A DNA stretch of 64,000 bases, from positions 682,001 through 746,000 of the forward strand of contig CANLOQ010000003.1 of assembly GCA_947492925.1 (NCBI GenBank), written 5' to 3'. The DNA is from an uncultured Sulfitobacter sp. Its GTDB lineage: Bacteria > Pseudomonadota > Alphaproteobacteria > Rhodobacterales > Rhodobacteraceae. Both the position numbers and the translations under genes were made by a program. Below the pieces are notes generated by a model. That model made no database searches. It had not been told where the DNA came from and saw nothing but the letters and a program-made list of their open reading frames with translations. This document shows positions 1 through 8,576 of this stretch, piece by piece; position 1 is the stretch's first letter, and every line of letters begins with the position of its first letter.

Positions 1-1
1 G

Positions 2-757
2 ACCGTCTCATGGTTCCCGCTGAACTTTGACTTCGTGAACTTCAACCACGATTTTGAACCCTTCAAGGACGCGCGCGTCCGGCAGGCCTTTGATCTGATG
101 CTGGACAAAGAAACGCTGATGCTGGGTGCGCTTTGGGGTCAGGGCACCACCTCCGCCTCGCCCAGCTTCCCGACTTCCGCGTCCTATAACGGTGACATCT
201 CCCAGCGCGGTCAGGACTTTGAACGCGCCCGTGCGCTGCTGGCCGAAGCCGGCTATGCGCCCGGCGAACTGAAGGTCGTGTTCAAGGTCACCACCAACTA
301 TCCCTACCACGTGGACAGCGCCCAGATCATGCTCGAATGGTTCCGTCAGGGCGGCGTCGACATGACCATCGAACAACTCACATGGTCGGACTGGCTCAGC
401 CAGGTCTGGGTCGACAAGGACTTTCAGGTCACCATGATGAACTTCTTCACCCTGTGGGAGCCTGACTTCCTCTACTACTCGCTCTACCACTCCACCGGCG
501 GCTTCAACTACCGCAAGATCAGCGAACCCGCACTGGACGAGATGCTGGAAAAGGCCCGCATCACCACCGACAGCGCGGCGCGCATGGACATCTACAAGGA
601 CGTGCAGACCTATATTAACGAAAACACGCTGGACGTGATCCTGTGGTTCCGCAACGGCACCATCGGCGCACAGCCAAACGTGATGGGGCTGGATACCGTG
701 GTGCAACCGAACGGGTCCGAAATGAACTTCCACAAGGTCTGGCTCAAGGACGCCTGA
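2..757 (+). CDS. Peptide ABC transporter substrate-binding protein, C-terminal part (5' end outside window)
   Basis: This reading frame is already open at the left edge, so the start lies outside the window and about 250 residues are visible. The visible part resembles the C-terminal lobe of SBP family 5 (DppA/OppA type): ARVRQAFDLMLDKETL near the left edge is the conserved ARQAI-like segment, followed by LLAEAGYAPGELK and a W-x-P-D-F-type segment. The protein would bind di- or oligopeptides in the periplasm and deliver them to the permeases encoded just downstream on the same strand. A strong hairpin follows the stop codon. The substrate cannot be deduced from the sequence; nickel, opine or glutathione ligands are alternatives within the family. 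Confidence 0.9.
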   Translation, partial: TVSWFPLNFDFVNFNHDFEPFKDARVRQAFDLMLDKETLMLGALWGQGTTSASPSFPTSASYNGDISQRGQDFERARALLAEAGYAPGELKVVFKVTTNYPYHVDSAQIMLEWFRQGGVDMTIEQLTWSDWLSQVWVDKDFQVTMMNFFTLWEPDFLYYSLYHSTGGFNYRKISEPALDEMLEKARITTDSAARMDIYKDVQTYINENTLDVILWFRNGTIGAQPNVMGLDTVVQPNGSEMNFHKVWLKDA

Positions 758-767
758 TGCCACAGTG

Positions 768-787
768 CCGGGGGGCCTGCCCCCCGG
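768..787 (+). promoter_or_regulatory. Intercistronic GC-rich hairpin after the binding-protein gene
   Basis: Perfect 8-bp arms (CCGGGGGG / CCCCCCGG) enclose a 4-nt loop in the 48-bp gap between the binding-protein stop and the first permease. No U-run follows. The likely role is 3'-end protection of the binding-protein transcript or partial attenuation, giving more binding protein than permease. The hairpin is seen directly; its role is inferred. Confidence 0.6.
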
Positions 788-805
788 TACGCGACCGGAG
801 AATAT

Positions 806-1747
806 ATGCATTACATCGCAAACAGATTGCTGTCAGTGGCTTTCACGCTGCTGCTGATCTCGCTGATCACGTTTCTGGTCACCAACATCCTGCCCGGGGA
901 CGTGGCGATGGTGATCATGGGCACGCAATCCAATCCCGAAGCACTGGCGGGCCTGCGCGAAAGCCTCGGGCTGAACGATCCGCTGATCGCGCAATACGGA
1001 CGCTGGATCACCGGCATCCTGACCGGCGACTGGGGCCGGTCACTGGTCTTCAAAGAGGCCATCGGCCCGCTGATCGCGGACAAGGTCGTGGCCTCGGCAC
1101 TGATTGTTGTGATGTCGATGTGCATCGCACTGGCCGCCGCGATCCCGCTTGGGATCTGGGCAGCCGTCCACCGCGATAAATGGCAGGACAACGCGGCCTC
1201 GACCACAGCGCTTTTCGGGGTCAGCCTGCCGGATTTCTTCTGGGGAATCATGCTGATCCTGCTGTTTGCCCGCTATCTGGGCTGGTTGCCGTCCTCGGGT
1301 TTCGTACATCCGGCGGATGATTTCGTTGCCGCTGTGCGCCACGCCTTTCTGCCTTCGCTGGCGCTGGGTCTGGGGCTGATGGCGCATCTCACCCGCATGA
1401 CCCGCTCGACAATGTCCTCGATCCTCAGTCAGGAATTCATCCGCGTGGCCCGCGCCAAGGGGCTGACAGAACGCACGGTGATCTGGCGCTATGCGCTGGC
1501 CAATGCCATCGGACCGGTGATGACCGTCGCGGGCCTTCAGGTGGGCTATCTTTTTGGCTCCATCATCGTGATCGAAAGCCTGTTCAACTTCACAGGCATG
1601 GGCTGGCTGACCTATCAGGCGCTCCTGAACCGCGACATCCCGCTGATCCAAAGCACCGTCTTTGTCATCGCCGCGGTGGTGATGCTGACCAATCTGGTGG
1701 TTGATCTGCTCTATGCTGCCGTCGATCCCCGGATCAAACTGCCATGA
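806..1747 (+). CDS. Peptide ABC transporter permease, DppB/OppB type
   Basis: This 313-residue inner-membrane permease begins with the typical hydrophobic N-terminal helix (LSVAFTLLLISLITFLV) followed by a periplasmic loop containing GLNDPLIAQYGRW. The C-terminal half carries the EAA-loop signature FIRVARAKGLTERTV that docks to the ATPase, and it ends with the family-typical DLLYAAVDPRIK. The ATG at 806 follows GGAG about 8 bases upstream. The stop codon overlaps the next permease start (ATGA), indicating translational coupling. With the next gene it would form the heterodimeric channel of the transporter whose binding protein precedes it. Confidence 0.93.
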   Translation: MHYIANRLLSVAFTLLLISLITFLVTNILPGDVAMVIMGTQSNPEALAGLRESLGLNDPLIAQYGRWITGILTGDWGRSLVFKEAIGPLIADKVVASALIVVMSMCIALAAAIPLGIWAAVHRDKWQDNAASTTALFGVSLPDFFWGIMLILLFARYLGWLPSSGFVHPADDFVAAVRHAFLPSLALGLGLMAHLTRMTRSTMSSILSQEFIRVARAKGLTERTVIWRYALANAIGPVMTVAGLQVGYLFGSIIVIESLFNFTGMGWLTYQALLNRDIPLIQSTVFVIAAVVMLTNLVVDLLYAAVDPRIKLP

Positions 1748-2559
1748 GGGGGTTTCTGACCGCCAAGGGCATTATCGGCGGCGGCATTGTCGTGATCGTC
1801 CTGCTCACTGCCCTGTTCGCGCCGCTGCTGATCCCCGATACATGGGCCACGCAAATGGACATGCGCGCGCGCCTGTCGGGGCCAACGCTTGCGCATCCGC
1901 TGGGCACGGACCAGCTGGGGCGCGATCTGATGTACCGGATGCTTTTGGGCGCACAGACCTCGATCATGATTGCCGGCACCGCCGTGTTGATGAGCCTTGT
2001 CATCGGCCTGCCCCTTGGGGTGATCTCGGGCTATTTCGGCGGCTGGATCGACAATGTCCTGATGCGCCTTGTGGATACGCTGCTGGCCTTTCCGGCGCTC
2101 CTGCTGGCGTTGACCATCTCGGCGGTGCTGGGGCCAAACCTGACCAACACCATCATCGCCATCGGCATCGCCTTTACCCCCTATCTGGCCCGCATCATCC
2201 GGGGGGAAGCATTGCGCGTGGCACAGATGCCCTACGTTGAGGCCGCCCGCGCGGTCGGCACCCCGGACACGTTGATGATCATCCGCCACGTGCTGCCCAA
2301 CATCATGCCCCCGGTGATCGTTCAGGTCACCATCAGCCTTGCCTTCGCCATCCTGGCCGAGGCGGGGCTCAGCTTTCTGGGGCTGGGCACACAGCCACCC
2401 GACGCCAGCTGGGGGCTGATGATACAGGCCAGCCGCGATTTTCTGGATGTGGCCCCCCTGACGGCGCTTGTGCCGGGGGCGGCGGTGGCGATCACCGTGC
2501 TGGGACTGAACATGTTTGGGGACGTCCTGCGCGACGTTCTGGATCCGAGGACGCAATGA
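1744..2559 (+). CDS. Peptide ABC transporter permease, DppC/OppC type
   Basis: This 271-residue second permease has an N-terminal membrane segment, the motif HPLGTDQLGRDLMYRMLLGA typical of DppC/OppC proteins, the EAA loop (YVEAARAVGTPDTLMIIRHVLPN) and the C-terminal signature AEAGLSFLGLGTQPPDASWG. It overlaps the preceding permease by 4 bp and the following ATPase by 4 bp (ATGA at both junctions), so the four genes form one translationally coupled operon. The annotation rests on these family motifs; substrate specificity is unknown. Confidence 0.93.
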   Translation: MRGFLTAKGIIGGGIVVIVLLTALFAPLLIPDTWATQMDMRARLSGPTLAHPLGTDQLGRDLMYRMLLGAQTSIMIAGTAVLMSLVIGLPLGVISGYFGGWIDNVLMRLVDTLLAFPALLLALTISAVLGPNLTNTIIAIGIAFTPYLARIIRGEALRVAQMPYVEAARAVGTPDTLMIIRHVLPNIMPPVIVQVTISLAFAILAEAGLSFLGLGTQPPDASWGLMIQASRDFLDVAPLTALVPGAAVAITVLGLNMFGDVLRDVLDPRTQ

Positions 2560-4352
2560 CAAAACCCATCGTCGAAATTCAGGGGCTGCGCGTCAGCTTT
2601 GGCGGCACACCGGCGGTCAAGGACGTCAGCTTTGCCATCCAGCCCGGCGAAACCGTTTGTGTGGTGGGCGAAAGTGGCTCTGGCAAATCCGTGACATCGC
2701 TCTCGCTTATGCGGCTGGTGGAATTTGGCGGCGGGGACATCCTCGATGGCCGCCTGTTGCTGGAACGCGCCGATGGCCCTCTTGATCTGGCAACGGCGGG
2801 CGCTGCCACTATGCAGGACATCCGCGGCAATGAGATCGGGATGATCTTTCAGGAACCGATGACCTCGCTCAACCCGGTGTTCACCATCGAACGGCAGCTG
2901 ACCGACGGGCTGCGCATGCACGAACCGCTCAGCGCAGCACAGGCCCGCACCCGTGCGCTTGATCTGCTGCGCGAAGTCCGCATTCCCGAACCCGAACGCC
3001 GTCTCAGACAATATCCGCACGAACTCTCGGGCGGCATGCGGCAGCGGGTCGTGATCGCCATTGCGATGGCCTGCCGCCCGCGCCTGCTCATTGCGGATGA
3101 ACCGACAACCGCACTGGACGTGACGATTCAGGCGGAAATACTGGCGCTCATCAACCGGCTCAAACGCGAAACCGGCATGGCGGTGATGTTCATCACCCAC
3201 GACATGGCCGTGGTGGCCCAGATCGCGGACCGCGTTGTGGTGATGTATCAGGGTGATGTGGTTGAAACCGGCACTGCGGCAGAGATTTTTGCCACACCCA
3301 AGGCCGAATATACCCGTGCCCTGCTGGCCGCTGTGCCGCGCTTGGGCGAAATGCGCGGCAAGCCCGCGCCCGAACCTCTGCGGCTGGTGGGTGACACCCA
3401 CGACCCTGTCCCGCTGACACCCCGCGACACGCCCGAACCCCTGCTTGAGGTGCGCAATCTGACTACGCGCTTCCCGGTCAAGGGCGGCATCCTGCGCCGC
3501 ACTGTGGCGCAGGTCCACGCGGTCGAGGACGTCTCCTTTACCGTCAACAAGGGCGAAACGCTCAGCCTTGTGGGCGAAAGCGGTTGTGGCAAGTCCTCCT
3601 GCGGGCGGTCGATCCTGCGGCTGGTCGAACCGGTCTCGGGCAGTGTCTATCTGGGGGGCGAAAACGTGCTCGCCCAGACCAAACGCGACATGCGCGCGAT
3701 GCGCCGCCACATGCAGATGATCTTTCAGGATCCCTTCGCCTCGCTCAATCCCTACATGCGCCTGCAGGCGCAGCTGACCGAACCCATGCAGAATTACGGG
3801 CTGGACAATCGCGCAGACCGCGCCGCCGCGCTTTTTGACCGCGTGGGCCTGCCGCGCAGCTTCATGCGCCGCTTTCCGCATGAACTCTCGGGCGGCCAGC
3901 GCCAGCGCATTGCCATTGCCCGCGCTCTTGCGGTCTCTCCCGGCCTGATTGTCGCGGACGAAGCGGTCTCGGCGCTCGATGTCTCGGTACAGGCGCAGGT
4001 GCTGAATCTGATGATGGAGCTACAGGCGGATCTGGGGCTGTCCTATCTCTTTATCTCGCACGACATGGCCGTCGTGGAGCGGGTCAGCCATCACGTCGCG
4101 GTCATGTATCTGGGCCGGATTGTCGAGATTGGCCCCCGCGCCGCCGTCTTTGAAAATCCGCATCACCCCTACACACAGGCGTTGCTGCAAGCCGTGCCCA
4201 TCGCGGACCCCGCGCGGCGCAAACTGGACACTGACGTCAGCTTCAAACCAATCCCCTCTCCGATCCACCCGCTGGATCACCGGCCCGCCCCGTCGGTCTA
4301 TGATACCGTCGGCCCCGGCCACCGGGTTATTCAGAACAGCGATTACGCGTGA
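2556..4352 (+). CDS. Fused peptide ABC transporter ATP-binding protein (DppD-DppF type)
   Basis: This 598-residue cytoplasmic ATPase carries two complete nucleotide-binding domains in one chain. The first has Walker A GESGSGKS at about 38-45, signature LSGGMRQR at about 157 and Walker B LLIADEPTTALD. The second has Walker A GESGCGKS at about 340-347 and signature LSGGQRQR. Each domain ends with an oligopeptide-transporter C-terminal segment of the kind that often carries an iron-sulfur-like cysteine cluster, but no such cluster is visible here. Most bacteria encode DppD and DppF separately, whereas fused versions are common for Rhizobiales and Rhodobacterales peptide or glutathione importers. 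It closes the plus-strand operon and is convergent with the gntR gene. Confidence 0.92.
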   Translation: MTKPIVEIQGLRVSFGGTPAVKDVSFAIQPGETVCVVGESGSGKSVTSLSLMRLVEFGGGDILDGRLLLERADGPLDLATAGAATMQDIRGNEIGMIFQEPMTSLNPVFTIERQLTDGLRMHEPLSAAQARTRALDLLREVRIPEPERRLRQYPHELSGGMRQRVVIAIAMACRPRLLIADEPTTALDVTIQAEILALINRLKRETGMAVMFITHDMAVVAQIADRVVVMYQGDVVETGTAAEIFATPKAEYTRALLAAVPRLGEMRGKPAPEPLRLVGDTHDPVPLTPRDTPEPLLEVRNLTTRFPVKGGILRRTVAQVHAVEDVSFTVNKGETLSLVGESGCGKSSCGRSILRLVEPVSGSVYLGGENVLAQTKRDMRAMRRHMQMIFQDPFASLNPYMRLQAQLTEPMQNYGLDNRADRAAALFDRVGLPRSFMRRFPHELSGGQRQRIAIARALAVSPGLIVADEAVSALDVSVQAQVLNLMMELQADLGLSYLFISHDMAVVERVSHHVAVMYLGRIVEIGPRAAVFENPHHPYTQALLQAVPIADPARRKLDTDVSFKPIPSPIHPLDHRPAPSVYDTVGPGHRVIQNSDYA

Positions 4353-4410
4353 ACGCGCGCGCCCGATCTGGCTGATCCTGCCGGCCCGCGCCCGGCTTCA
4401 GTGCCCTGCT

Positions 4411-5142
4411 TCAGTGTCGCGTGCCGCGCGCGAAAAACGGCTGTCCTTCGCTATCGCACAGCGCCTGCATTTCATCTTCCAGCGCCGTGAACCGCGTGTG
4501 CAGATGATCGTGCATCGCCACCCGCGCGGCATCCGCGTGCCCGATGGCAATCGCCTCCACAATGGCAAGATGCTCTGAATGCGTCACCGCAAGCGAGGCC
4601 GCGTCGCGTCCCTTGGCGCGCAGGCGCACCCATGTCGGGTTTGACCGGATCTTGTCCAGCAGCGCAAAGGCCGTCAGCAGGGGCCGGTTGCCCGCGCACT
4701 GCGCAATCAGCCGGTGAAATGCTCCGTCCCACAGCTCGACCGCCTGCGGGTCTTCGGTCTCCAACTGGCGCTGCATCAGATGGCGCAACCGCTCCAACTC
4801 CTGCGGTTTTATCCGCTGCGCGCACAGGCCAGCGAGCGCGGGTTCAATGCTCAACCGCGCCTCCATCACCTCAAGCGCATTTGTCTCGCCGGTGATCTTG
4901 GCCGCCAGATCACCCATCGGGTCCGACGGCTGGCCCACAAAGGTGCCCTTGCCCTGCCTGCGCCAGACCAGCCCGTCGTCTTCCAGCTTGTCCAGCGCCT
5001 GCCGCACGTTGCGTCTGCTGACTCCAAAACGGTCGGCCAGCGCCCGCTCGGTCGGCAACTTGCCGCGCTCCTGCCACTCACCCGCTTTGATCAGCGCCAG
5101 AAGTTCGGCACAGATGCGGTTGGTCTGGGCGCTCAACACCAT
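4411..5142 (-). CDS. GntR-family (FCD) transcriptional regulator
   Basis: This 243-residue regulator starts at ATG 5142, which follows AAGGAG; an upstream in-frame extension is ignored because it has no ribosome-binding site and unnatural composition. Residues 1-75 form the GntR winged helix (LPTERALADRFGVSRRNVRQAL, then WRRQGKGTFV). The remainder is an FCD ligand-binding domain with HRLIAQCAGN and a C-terminal histidine pair in SEHLAIVEAI / MHDHL that would bind metal and a carboxylate ligand. It is the last gene of the operon containing DUF1028, GGT and peptide-ABC genes, so it is the obvious candidate regulator of that operon. Confidence 0.88.
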   Translation of the reverse strand: MVLSAQTNRICAELLALIKAGEWQERGKLPTERALADRFGVSRRNVRQALDKLEDDGLVWRRQGKGTFVGQPSDPMGDLAAKITGETNALEVMEARLSIEPALAGLCAQRIKPQELERLRHLMQRQLETEDPQAVELWDGAFHRLIAQCAGNRPLLTAFALLDKIRSNPTWVRLRAKGRDAASLAVTHSEHLAIVEAIAIGHADAARVAMHDHLHTRFTALEDEMQALCDSEGQPFFARGTRH

Positions 5143-5152
5143 TGCTTTCTCC

Positions 5153-5899
5153 TTACTCCAATGCCACGGCGGCGGACCTGCTGATGCGGCCTGCCGCTTT
5201 GCGCCGTGCATCTTCTGCCGCGATGGCCGCGTCAATACCCGCCCGCGTCGGCGTGCCCGAAAACTGTGCGGCAGTGGGCATGCCCCTTGCAAAATGCACA
5301 TAGCGCTCCTGCGCCACATCCCACAGCCGCGCCAGTTCCGCCAGCGGGTCCGCGTGATCATCCGCGCGCAGGCTCAACCAGGGATGCGCCTCGCCCCGGT
5401 GAAGGACCAGTCCCGCCGCCTGTCGCCCGCGCTTGTCACCGCCCGCCGCCTCACCGGCCTGCATTGCGTCGATCAGCCGCTGCGCGAACGGCAGGGCGCG
5501 CCCCGCCGCATAGGCCCGCGCCGTGGCCTCCAGCACCTCCGGTCCCGCCAGCATATTGCCCGCAATCGAATATCCATCGCCCGCCAGATGCCCGGCCCAG
5601 CCAACACATTCCGCCCCGGTGTGGGCGGCAAAATCACCCTTGGCATCCATCATATGCGCCTGACGGTGGGCCGCCCCCGCATCGCGCGCCACCAGATCAT
5701 CCAGCACCGCGCGTGCCGCCTCTCCGGCGGCCAGCCGCGCGCGGCCTTCGGTGCCCCAGACCGGATTGCAAAACGCCTGACTGGCCACCGCCACCTCTGC
5801 GCCCACATAGGGCACGACACCGCCACATGCGAAAAAGCGGCTCGCCACGATCAGCCCGATACTGCCGTCCTCCTCCCGCGCGATCAGCGACCAGGTCAT
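5153..5899 (-). CDS. DUF1028 family protein (putative Ntn-hydrolase fold)
   Basis: The 248-residue product opens with MTWSLIAREEDGSIGLIVAS and continues with GGVVPYVGAEVAVASQAFCNPVWG, the recognisable N-terminal core of DUF1028 proteins. Later it has GYSIAGNMLAG and RQAAGLVLHRGE. Family members have an Ntn-hydrolase-like fold and are often found beside gamma-glutamyltransferases, and their reaction is unknown to me. The start overlaps the GGT stop codon by 4 bp, and the regulator gene begins 10 bp after its own stop, so it is co-translated with GGT. There is no signal peptide, so it is probably cytoplasmic. It may act on the product of GGT; this is inference from context. Confidence 0.85.
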   Translation of the reverse strand: MTWSLIAREEDGSIGLIVASRFFACGGVVPYVGAEVAVASQAFCNPVWGTEGRARLAAGEAARAVLDDLVARDAGAAHRQAHMMDAKGDFAAHTGAECVGWAGHLAGDGYSIAGNMLAGPEVLEATARAYAAGRALPFAQRLIDAMQAGEAAGGDKRGRQAAGLVLHRGEAHPWLSLRADDHADPLAELARLWDVAQERYVHFARGMPTAAQFSGTPTRAGIDAAIAAEDARRKAAGRISRSAAVALE

Positions 5900-7677
5900 C
5901 GGCCCACCGCATAGGCTTGCATCAGGCGCGGCGTGGCAGCAGCGCTCAGCGTACCATCCGCGGCGCGCATCGCCGCGGTAAGCCGGCCAATGCTCCAGGG
6001 TTCCGCAACCGTCACCCGATGTCCGCGCGCGCGCAACGCCTCGATCGTTTCCGCCCCGATGGCCGGTTCAATCATCATTTCCCCCGGGCACACGTCGCGC
6101 GGATAGAATGACCCCTGAAAATGCATCGAATGAAACAGCGGCGCATCCATGCCCGCCTGCAACTCTCCCCCGAAATGCACCTGCCGCAAAAACCAGATCA
6201 ACTGCCACTGGTCCTGCTGGTCCCCACCCGGCGTGCCGAATACCATCCGCGCCCCGTCCCTTTCTGCAAAGCTGGGCGACAACGTGGTGCGCGGCCTGCG
6301 CCCCGGTGCCAGCGACGTCGGCAAACCATGCTCCAGCCAGAACATCTGCGCGCGCGAATTCAGTGGAAAGCCCAGACCAGGGATCACCGGATTGCTCTGC
6401 AACCAGCCCCCCGATGGCGTCGCCGCCACCATATTGCCCCAGCGGTCGATCACATCCAGATGCACGGTATCGCCCCGCTTTTCCGTCAGATGCGACATCG
6501 TCGGTTCCTGCGCGCCAACGGGACCCACGTCAAAATCACGCCCGCTGCGTTCGATATAGGCATCCGCCAGATGGGCAAATCCCGGCACCCGCCCGGGCCG
6601 CTGTTCCAGCGATGCCTGCGCCCCAATCAGCCCACGGCGCGCCGCGTTGTAGGCGTCGCTCAGCAGCACATCCATCGGAATATCGCTGTGCGCCGGGTCA
6701 CCGTAGTAGGCTTCACGGTCCGCATAGGCCAGCTTCATTGCCTCGATCACCGTATGTACAAAATCGGCACCGTTCGGATCCATCGCGCCCAGATCAATCC
6801 CTTTCAGGATCGCCAGCGCCTGCAACATCACCGGCCCCTGCCCCCATGCGTGGGTCTTGTGAACGCGCCATCCGTGATACTCAAACGTCAGCGTATCCTC
6901 GTAAGTCGCCCGCCAATCGCTCAGGTCTTTTCGAGCCAGAACCGCCCGGTGCGCCGCACCGGAAACGTCCATCACCTCGGCATCAGCAAGATAGTCAAAA
7001 ATCGCATCCGCCACAAAACCCGCGCGCCACGCGTCACGGGCCGCATCAATCTGCGCGGCGCGGGTGTCGCCCGCACTGGCCGCCAGCCGCGCATATGTCG
7101 CCGCCAGATCGGGATTGCGAAACAGCGCATGCGGGGCCGGTGCCGCGCCGCCCGGCGTCCAGACCGCCGCCGAACTGGGCCACGCCCGCGCAAAGAAATC
7201 GGCAAGCCCGGCAATCGTATGAGCCACTCGCGGCAGCACCGGATGGCCGTCGCGCGCATAGTCAATCGCAGGCTGCATCACCTCTGCCAGCGTCAGCGTG
7301 CCATGATCGCGCAGCATCAGCATCCAGCCGTCAAACGCGCCCGGCACCACCGTCGCCAAAAGCCCCGAGCCCGGCACAAGCGTCAGGCCCGCATACCTGT
7401 AATGCTCTACCGTCGCCCCCGCCGGGGCCACCCCCTGTGCGCAAAGCACCTTTGTCTCGCCGGTCTGCGCCAAATGAAGGATCGCGGGCATGTCGCCCGC
7501 TGGCCCGTTCAGATGCGGCTCCACCACCTGCAAGACCAGCGCGCAGGCCACCGCCGCGTCAAAGGCATTGCCGCCCCGCTCCAGCATCGACATGCCCACC
7601 GCAGAGGCAATCCAATGGGTCGAGGTGACAACACCGAAAGTGCCTCTGATCTCGGGTCGGGTGGTGAAATCAGACAT
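5896..7677 (-). CDS. ggt: Gamma-glutamyltransferase / glutathione hydrolase family, apparently cytoplasmic
   Basis: This Ntn-hydrolase proenzyme of 593 residues has the N-terminal segment GNAFDAAVACALVLQVVEPHLNGPAGD and, at about residue 404, the nucleophile region GDTVHLDVIDRWGN. There the Thr is expected to be exposed by autocleavage and attack gamma-glutamyl bonds. PSGGWLQSNP and GRRPRTTLSPS follow as substrate-site motifs. ATG 7677 is chosen over an upstream TTG because MSDFTTRPEIRG begins the family alignment. Unlike classical periplasmic GGTs it has no signal peptide, which fits hydrolysis after uptake by the ABC system encoded upstream in the same operon. Some homologues are acylases instead, so substrate remains inferred. 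Confidence 0.9.
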   Translation of the reverse strand: MSDFTTRPEIRGTFGVVTSTHWIASAVGMSMLERGGNAFDAAVACALVLQVVEPHLNGPAGDMPAILHLAQTGETKVLCAQGVAPAGATVEHYRYAGLTLVPGSGLLATVVPGAFDGWMLMLRDHGTLTLAEVMQPAIDYARDGHPVLPRVAHTIAGLADFFARAWPSSAAVWTPGGAAPAPHALFRNPDLAATYARLAASAGDTRAAQIDAARDAWRAGFVADAIFDYLADAEVMDVSGAAHRAVLARKDLSDWRATYEDTLTFEYHGWRVHKTHAWGQGPVMLQALAILKGIDLGAMDPNGADFVHTVIEAMKLAYADREAYYGDPAHSDIPMDVLLSDAYNAARRGLIGAQASLEQRPGRVPGFAHLADAYIERSGRDFDVGPVGAQEPTMSHLTEKRGDTVHLDVIDRWGNMVAATPSGGWLQSNPVIPGLGFPLNSRAQMFWLEHGLPTSLAPGRRPRTTLSPSFAERDGARMVFGTPGGDQQDQWQLIWFLRQVHFGGELQAGMDAPLFHSMHFQGSFYPRDVCPGEMMIEPAIGAETIEALRARGHRVTVAEPWSIGRLTAAMRAADGTLSAAATPRLMQAYAVGR

Positions 7678-7691
7678 GCATTTCCCGCCCC

Positions 7692-8576
7692 TCAATGCTC
7701 GCGCGGGTCAAGCGCATCGCGCAACCCGTCGCCCAGAAGGTTGAACCCCAGCACCACCAGAAAAATCGAAATCCCCGGCCACATCGCCATCCACGGTGCC
7801 TGATTGAGGAAATTCTTCGCAGTGTTAAGCATCGACCCCCAGCTTGGCGCGGGCGGCTGCTGGCCCAGCCCCAGAAACGACAGCGACGCTTCGGCAATGA
7901 TGGCCGTCGCAATGGTCAGCGTGGCCTGTACCAGAATGGGCGGCAGCACATTTGGCAGAATGTAGCGGCTCAGAATGCGCCGCGTGGGCAAGCCGATGGC
8001 CTTGGCGCTTTCCACGTAATCCTCGGATTTGATGTTGATCACCTGCCCGCGGGTCAGCCGGATGAAAATAGGCGTGGCCGAAATGCCGATGGCAATCATC
8101 GCATTGGTCAGCGACGGCCCCAGAAACGCCGCCAGTGCGATGGCAAGGATCAGAAAGGGTGCCGCCAGCAGCGCTTCGGTGCAGCGCGAAATACAGGCAT
8201 CCGTCCAACCGCCGAAGTATCCCGCGATCAGGCCCAGCGGCACGCCCATCAGCACCGCAATCCCTACCGAAATGACCCCCGCCAACAGCGAGGCCTGCGC
8301 GCCCCAGATCATCCGTGACATCACATCGCGGCCAATCTCGTCGGTGCCCATCCAATGCGCCCAGCTGGGGGCCTGCCGCACGGCGCCCCAGTCTGTCGCG
8401 GCCGGATCGGGGATCGGCAGGATCGGCGCGGCCAGCGCGACAATCAGAAAGAAGGCCACCAGCAGACCACCAAACACCGCGCTGCGATGCCCGCGCAGTT
8501 TCTTCCAGACCCGGTTTTCCGGTTTGGCGGCCAGCACCGGGTCGTCGTCCAAAATGCCTGTCGCTGCATCGGTCAT
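7692..8576 (-). CDS. Peptide ABC transporter permease, DppC type (second system)
   Basis: This 294-residue inner-membrane permease has a long cytoplasmic N-terminus (about 30 residues), then HWMGTDEIGRDVMSRMIWGAQ, the EAA loop YVESAKAIGLPTRRILSRYILPN and AEASLSFLGLGQQPPAPSWG. The start codon immediately follows the stop codon of the other permease, and GGT begins about 14 bp after its own stop. It forms the channel of the second peptide transporter together with the 8577-9524 product. Confidence 0.93.
   Translation of the reverse strand: MTDAATGILDDDPVLAAKPENRVWKKLRGHRSAVFGGLLVAFFLIVALAAPILPIPDPAATDWGAVRQAPSWAHWMGTDEIGRDVMSRMIWGAQASLLAGVISVGIAVLMGVPLGLIAGYFGGWTDACISRCTEALLAAPFLILAIALAAFLGPSLTNAMIAIGISATPIFIRLTRGQVINIKSEDYVESAKAIGLPTRRILSRYILPNVLPPILVQATLTIATAIIAEASLSFLGLGQQPPAPSWGSMLNTAKNFLNQAPWMAMWPGISIFLVVLGFNLLGDGLRDALDPREH

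Noticed and set aside
2322-3881. 519-codon minus-strand open frame opposite the fused ATPase gene
   Set aside because: It is an antisense shadow caused by GC-rich codon structure: it is His/Arg/Gln-rich, has no motif, and the plus-strand protein is a clear ABC ATPase.
6121-7803. 560-codon plus-strand open frame opposite GGT
   Set aside because: It is dominated by Arg, His and Pro and has no motif; the minus-strand GGT with its Ntn motif is the real gene.
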